DNA of 64,000 bases from Verrucomicrobia bacterium Tous-C9LFEB (GTDB lineage: Bacteria > Acidobacteriota > Terriglobia > Terriglobales > Acidobacteriaceae): the NCBI GenBank assembly GCA_903970445.1, contig CAJCIP010000011.1, positions 62,001 to 126,000 of the forward strand, written 5' to 3'. Under the pieces are notes generated by a model that saw only the letters and a list, made by a program, of their open reading frames with translations, did no database searches and had not been told where the DNA came from. The translations under genes and the position numbers were made by a program. Shown here one piece after another: positions 63,037 to 64,000 of the stretch. Position 1 is the stretch's first letter. Every line of letters begins with the position of its first letter.

Positions 63037-63699
63037 ATGATTAGCCCACTCCAACAACCCGAGCTCCAACAGCGCACGCTTCGCCTTTACGGCGAATTGC
63101 TTTGCCGCCGCACGCATTGGGGCGGGGAACTCGTGATGGCGGCGTTTGCAGGCGCTGCGTCTTCAGGGCTGGCAGCCGCCGCCAGTCTCGCAGGCGCCGC
63201 GTCACTCACTGTGGATGCAGACAGCGCAGCGATGAAGGCGCACTTTCGCGACGGCGCTTTCGACTTCGTGGTGAACACCCTCGATGAATCGCTGCGCGCC
63301 CTGAAAAACGAAATCCGGCGCGGTCGGCCCATCGCTATCGGGCTCATTGCGGAACCCGAAGCTGTTCTCCGGGAAGCTGCGGAACGGGGCCTGACAGCCC
63401 GGCTCGTTGTGAGCGGTTCCAGTCCCTCGACGCTCGAAAAAAGTGTCCTTGCTACAGATGGCTACATGCTCACTGCCGACTCGCCTTCCGTCTCTCTCGT
63501 CGAGTGGCTTGCCCGGAATCAATGGCACGCGGCATTTCCTGATGAGAACGTGTCCAAGGCAGAGTTCCCGGCGGAAGATCCCCGCCAGCATTGGCTTCGT
63601 AACTTACTCACGCACCAGCGATCCGCTGCCAAAGGTGCCCGCTGGTCATGGGTGCCGCAGGTAACTGAAACGGCGCAACTTATGGAGTTGGAAAAATAG
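63037..63699 (+). CDS. Protein of unknown function
   Basis: A 220-residue protein from ATG 63037. An Ala-rich region (about 33-55, AAFAGAASSGLAAAASLAGA) is followed by a region with IAIGLIAEPEAVLREAAERG and LTARLVVSGSSPSTLEK that reads like a Rossmann-type segment and faintly recalls urocanase. No firm family. It stands alone, between the ino1 terminator and engB. Confidence 0.55.
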   Translation: MISPLQQPELQQRTLRLYGELLCRRTHWGGELVMAAFAGAASSGLAAAASLAGAASLTVDADSAAMKAHFRDGAFDFVVNTLDESLRALKNEIRRGRPIAIGLIAEPEAVLREAAERGLTARLVVSGSSPSTLEKSVLATDGYMLTADSPSVSLVEWLARNQWHAAFPDENVSKAEFPAEDPRQHWLRNLLTHQRSAAKGARWSWVPQVTETAQLMELEK

Positions 63700-63845
63700 T
63701 TTCGCGGTTTTCTGCCCATAATCCGAGTGTCAAGAGGGCAAACGGCTCATCTTGCACATAACAAACCAGATAGACTTGTCACAGTATTCCGCCCCATTTC
63801 GTTAGAATGGAAATAGATCACGAAATGGCTGCGAGGGAGATCGCG

Positions 63846-64000
63846 CTAATCGGTCTCCATCACGTTTGTGATCTCGGCCCACAGCGCTTTGATTCCGCTG
63901 TCGGTCTTCGATGAGATGGGCAGCACACGGTCTTCTCCATGAGCTTTCTTCAGTGCAGTTACTGACTTTGTGAGCGCATTTCCGCTGAGCCTGTCTGCCT
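63846..64000 (-). CDS. engB: Ribosome biogenesis GTP-binding protein, C-terminal fragment (5' end outside window)
   Basis: Reading the minus strand from the right edge to the stop at 63848-63846 gives 51 codons with no break. They include ADRLSGNALTKSVTALKK and VLPISSKTDSGIKALWAEI, which match the end of the EngB/YsxC GTPase: the Lys-Ala-Asp guanine motif followed by the SS-x-x-x-G loop and a final helix. EngB is needed for large ribosomal subunit assembly. Start and G1-G3 motifs are outside the window. Confidence 0.78.
   Translation of the reverse strand, partial: ADRLSGNALTKSVTALKKAHGEDRVLPISSKTDSGIKALWAEITNVMETD

Overview
The window looks like a chromosomal segment of a GC-rich soil or plant-litter bacterium, most probably an acidobacterium of the Acidobacteriaceae (Terriglobus/Granulicella/Edaphobacter-like). 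The reasons are the 1279-residue Oar-type TonB-dependent receptor with an N-terminal carboxypeptidase-like domain, two Tat-exported GH127 enzymes, a secreted GH38 protein, an ALDH16-type double aldehyde dehydrogenase near deoC, and a Tyr-type HemQ-like protein. This assignment rests on protein character alone; no 16S rRNA or ribosomal protein gene is present.

Layout. 1-5.7 kb is mainly housekeeping: the 3' end of an alkaline-phosphatase-superfamily gene, purH, a secreted TPR protein, dgt and a tRNA-Glu. 6.2-28 kb is the most interesting part. It holds two divergent GH127 beta-L-arabinofuranosidase-family genes, a TonB-dependent receptor, a DUF885 peptidase-like gene divergent from an S9 dipeptidyl peptidase IV-like gene, a GntR/FCD regulator, and a run of genes for 4-hydroxyproline breakdown: epimerase, three-part D-hydroxyproline dehydrogenase, pyrroline-hydroxycarboxylate deaminase and 2-oxoglutarate-semialdehyde dehydrogenase. 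Read together, these could strip arabinose from hydroxyproline-rich plant wall glycoproteins (extensins), cut the peptide and carry hydroxyproline to 2-oxoglutarate. Palindromes centred on GTATAC lie upstream of the glycosidase, receptor and peptidase genes and may be the regulator's sites.

28-35.2 kb looks accessory: a Lys/Ala-tailed helical gene broken by one in-frame TGA, then a coupled run of MFS transporter, metallophosphoesterase, ArsB-like transporter and YdcZ-like membrane protein, a VIT-type metal transporter and an alpha/beta hydrolase. 35.3-41.4 kb is a minus-strand run (mutS, anmK, a membrane-anchored protein, a lipoprotein solute-binding protein) in which each stop overlaps the next start. 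41.4-44.9 kb is a small unknown gene followed by ccsA/hemX-like, hemA and hemC. A GGDEF-EAL protein follows. ALDH16 (47.7-50.1 kb) and deoC (52.7-53.8 kb) share a strand but are separated by four unrelated genes. A GH38 gene overlaps hemD at 57.4 kb.

The right end carries a lone Flp-type pilin, a DedA protein, a HemQ-like protein, nth, a secreted unknown, ino1 with a clear terminator, an unknown gene and the 3' end of engB entering from the right edge. No CRISPR array, insertion sequence, phage integrase or rRNA gene was recognised.
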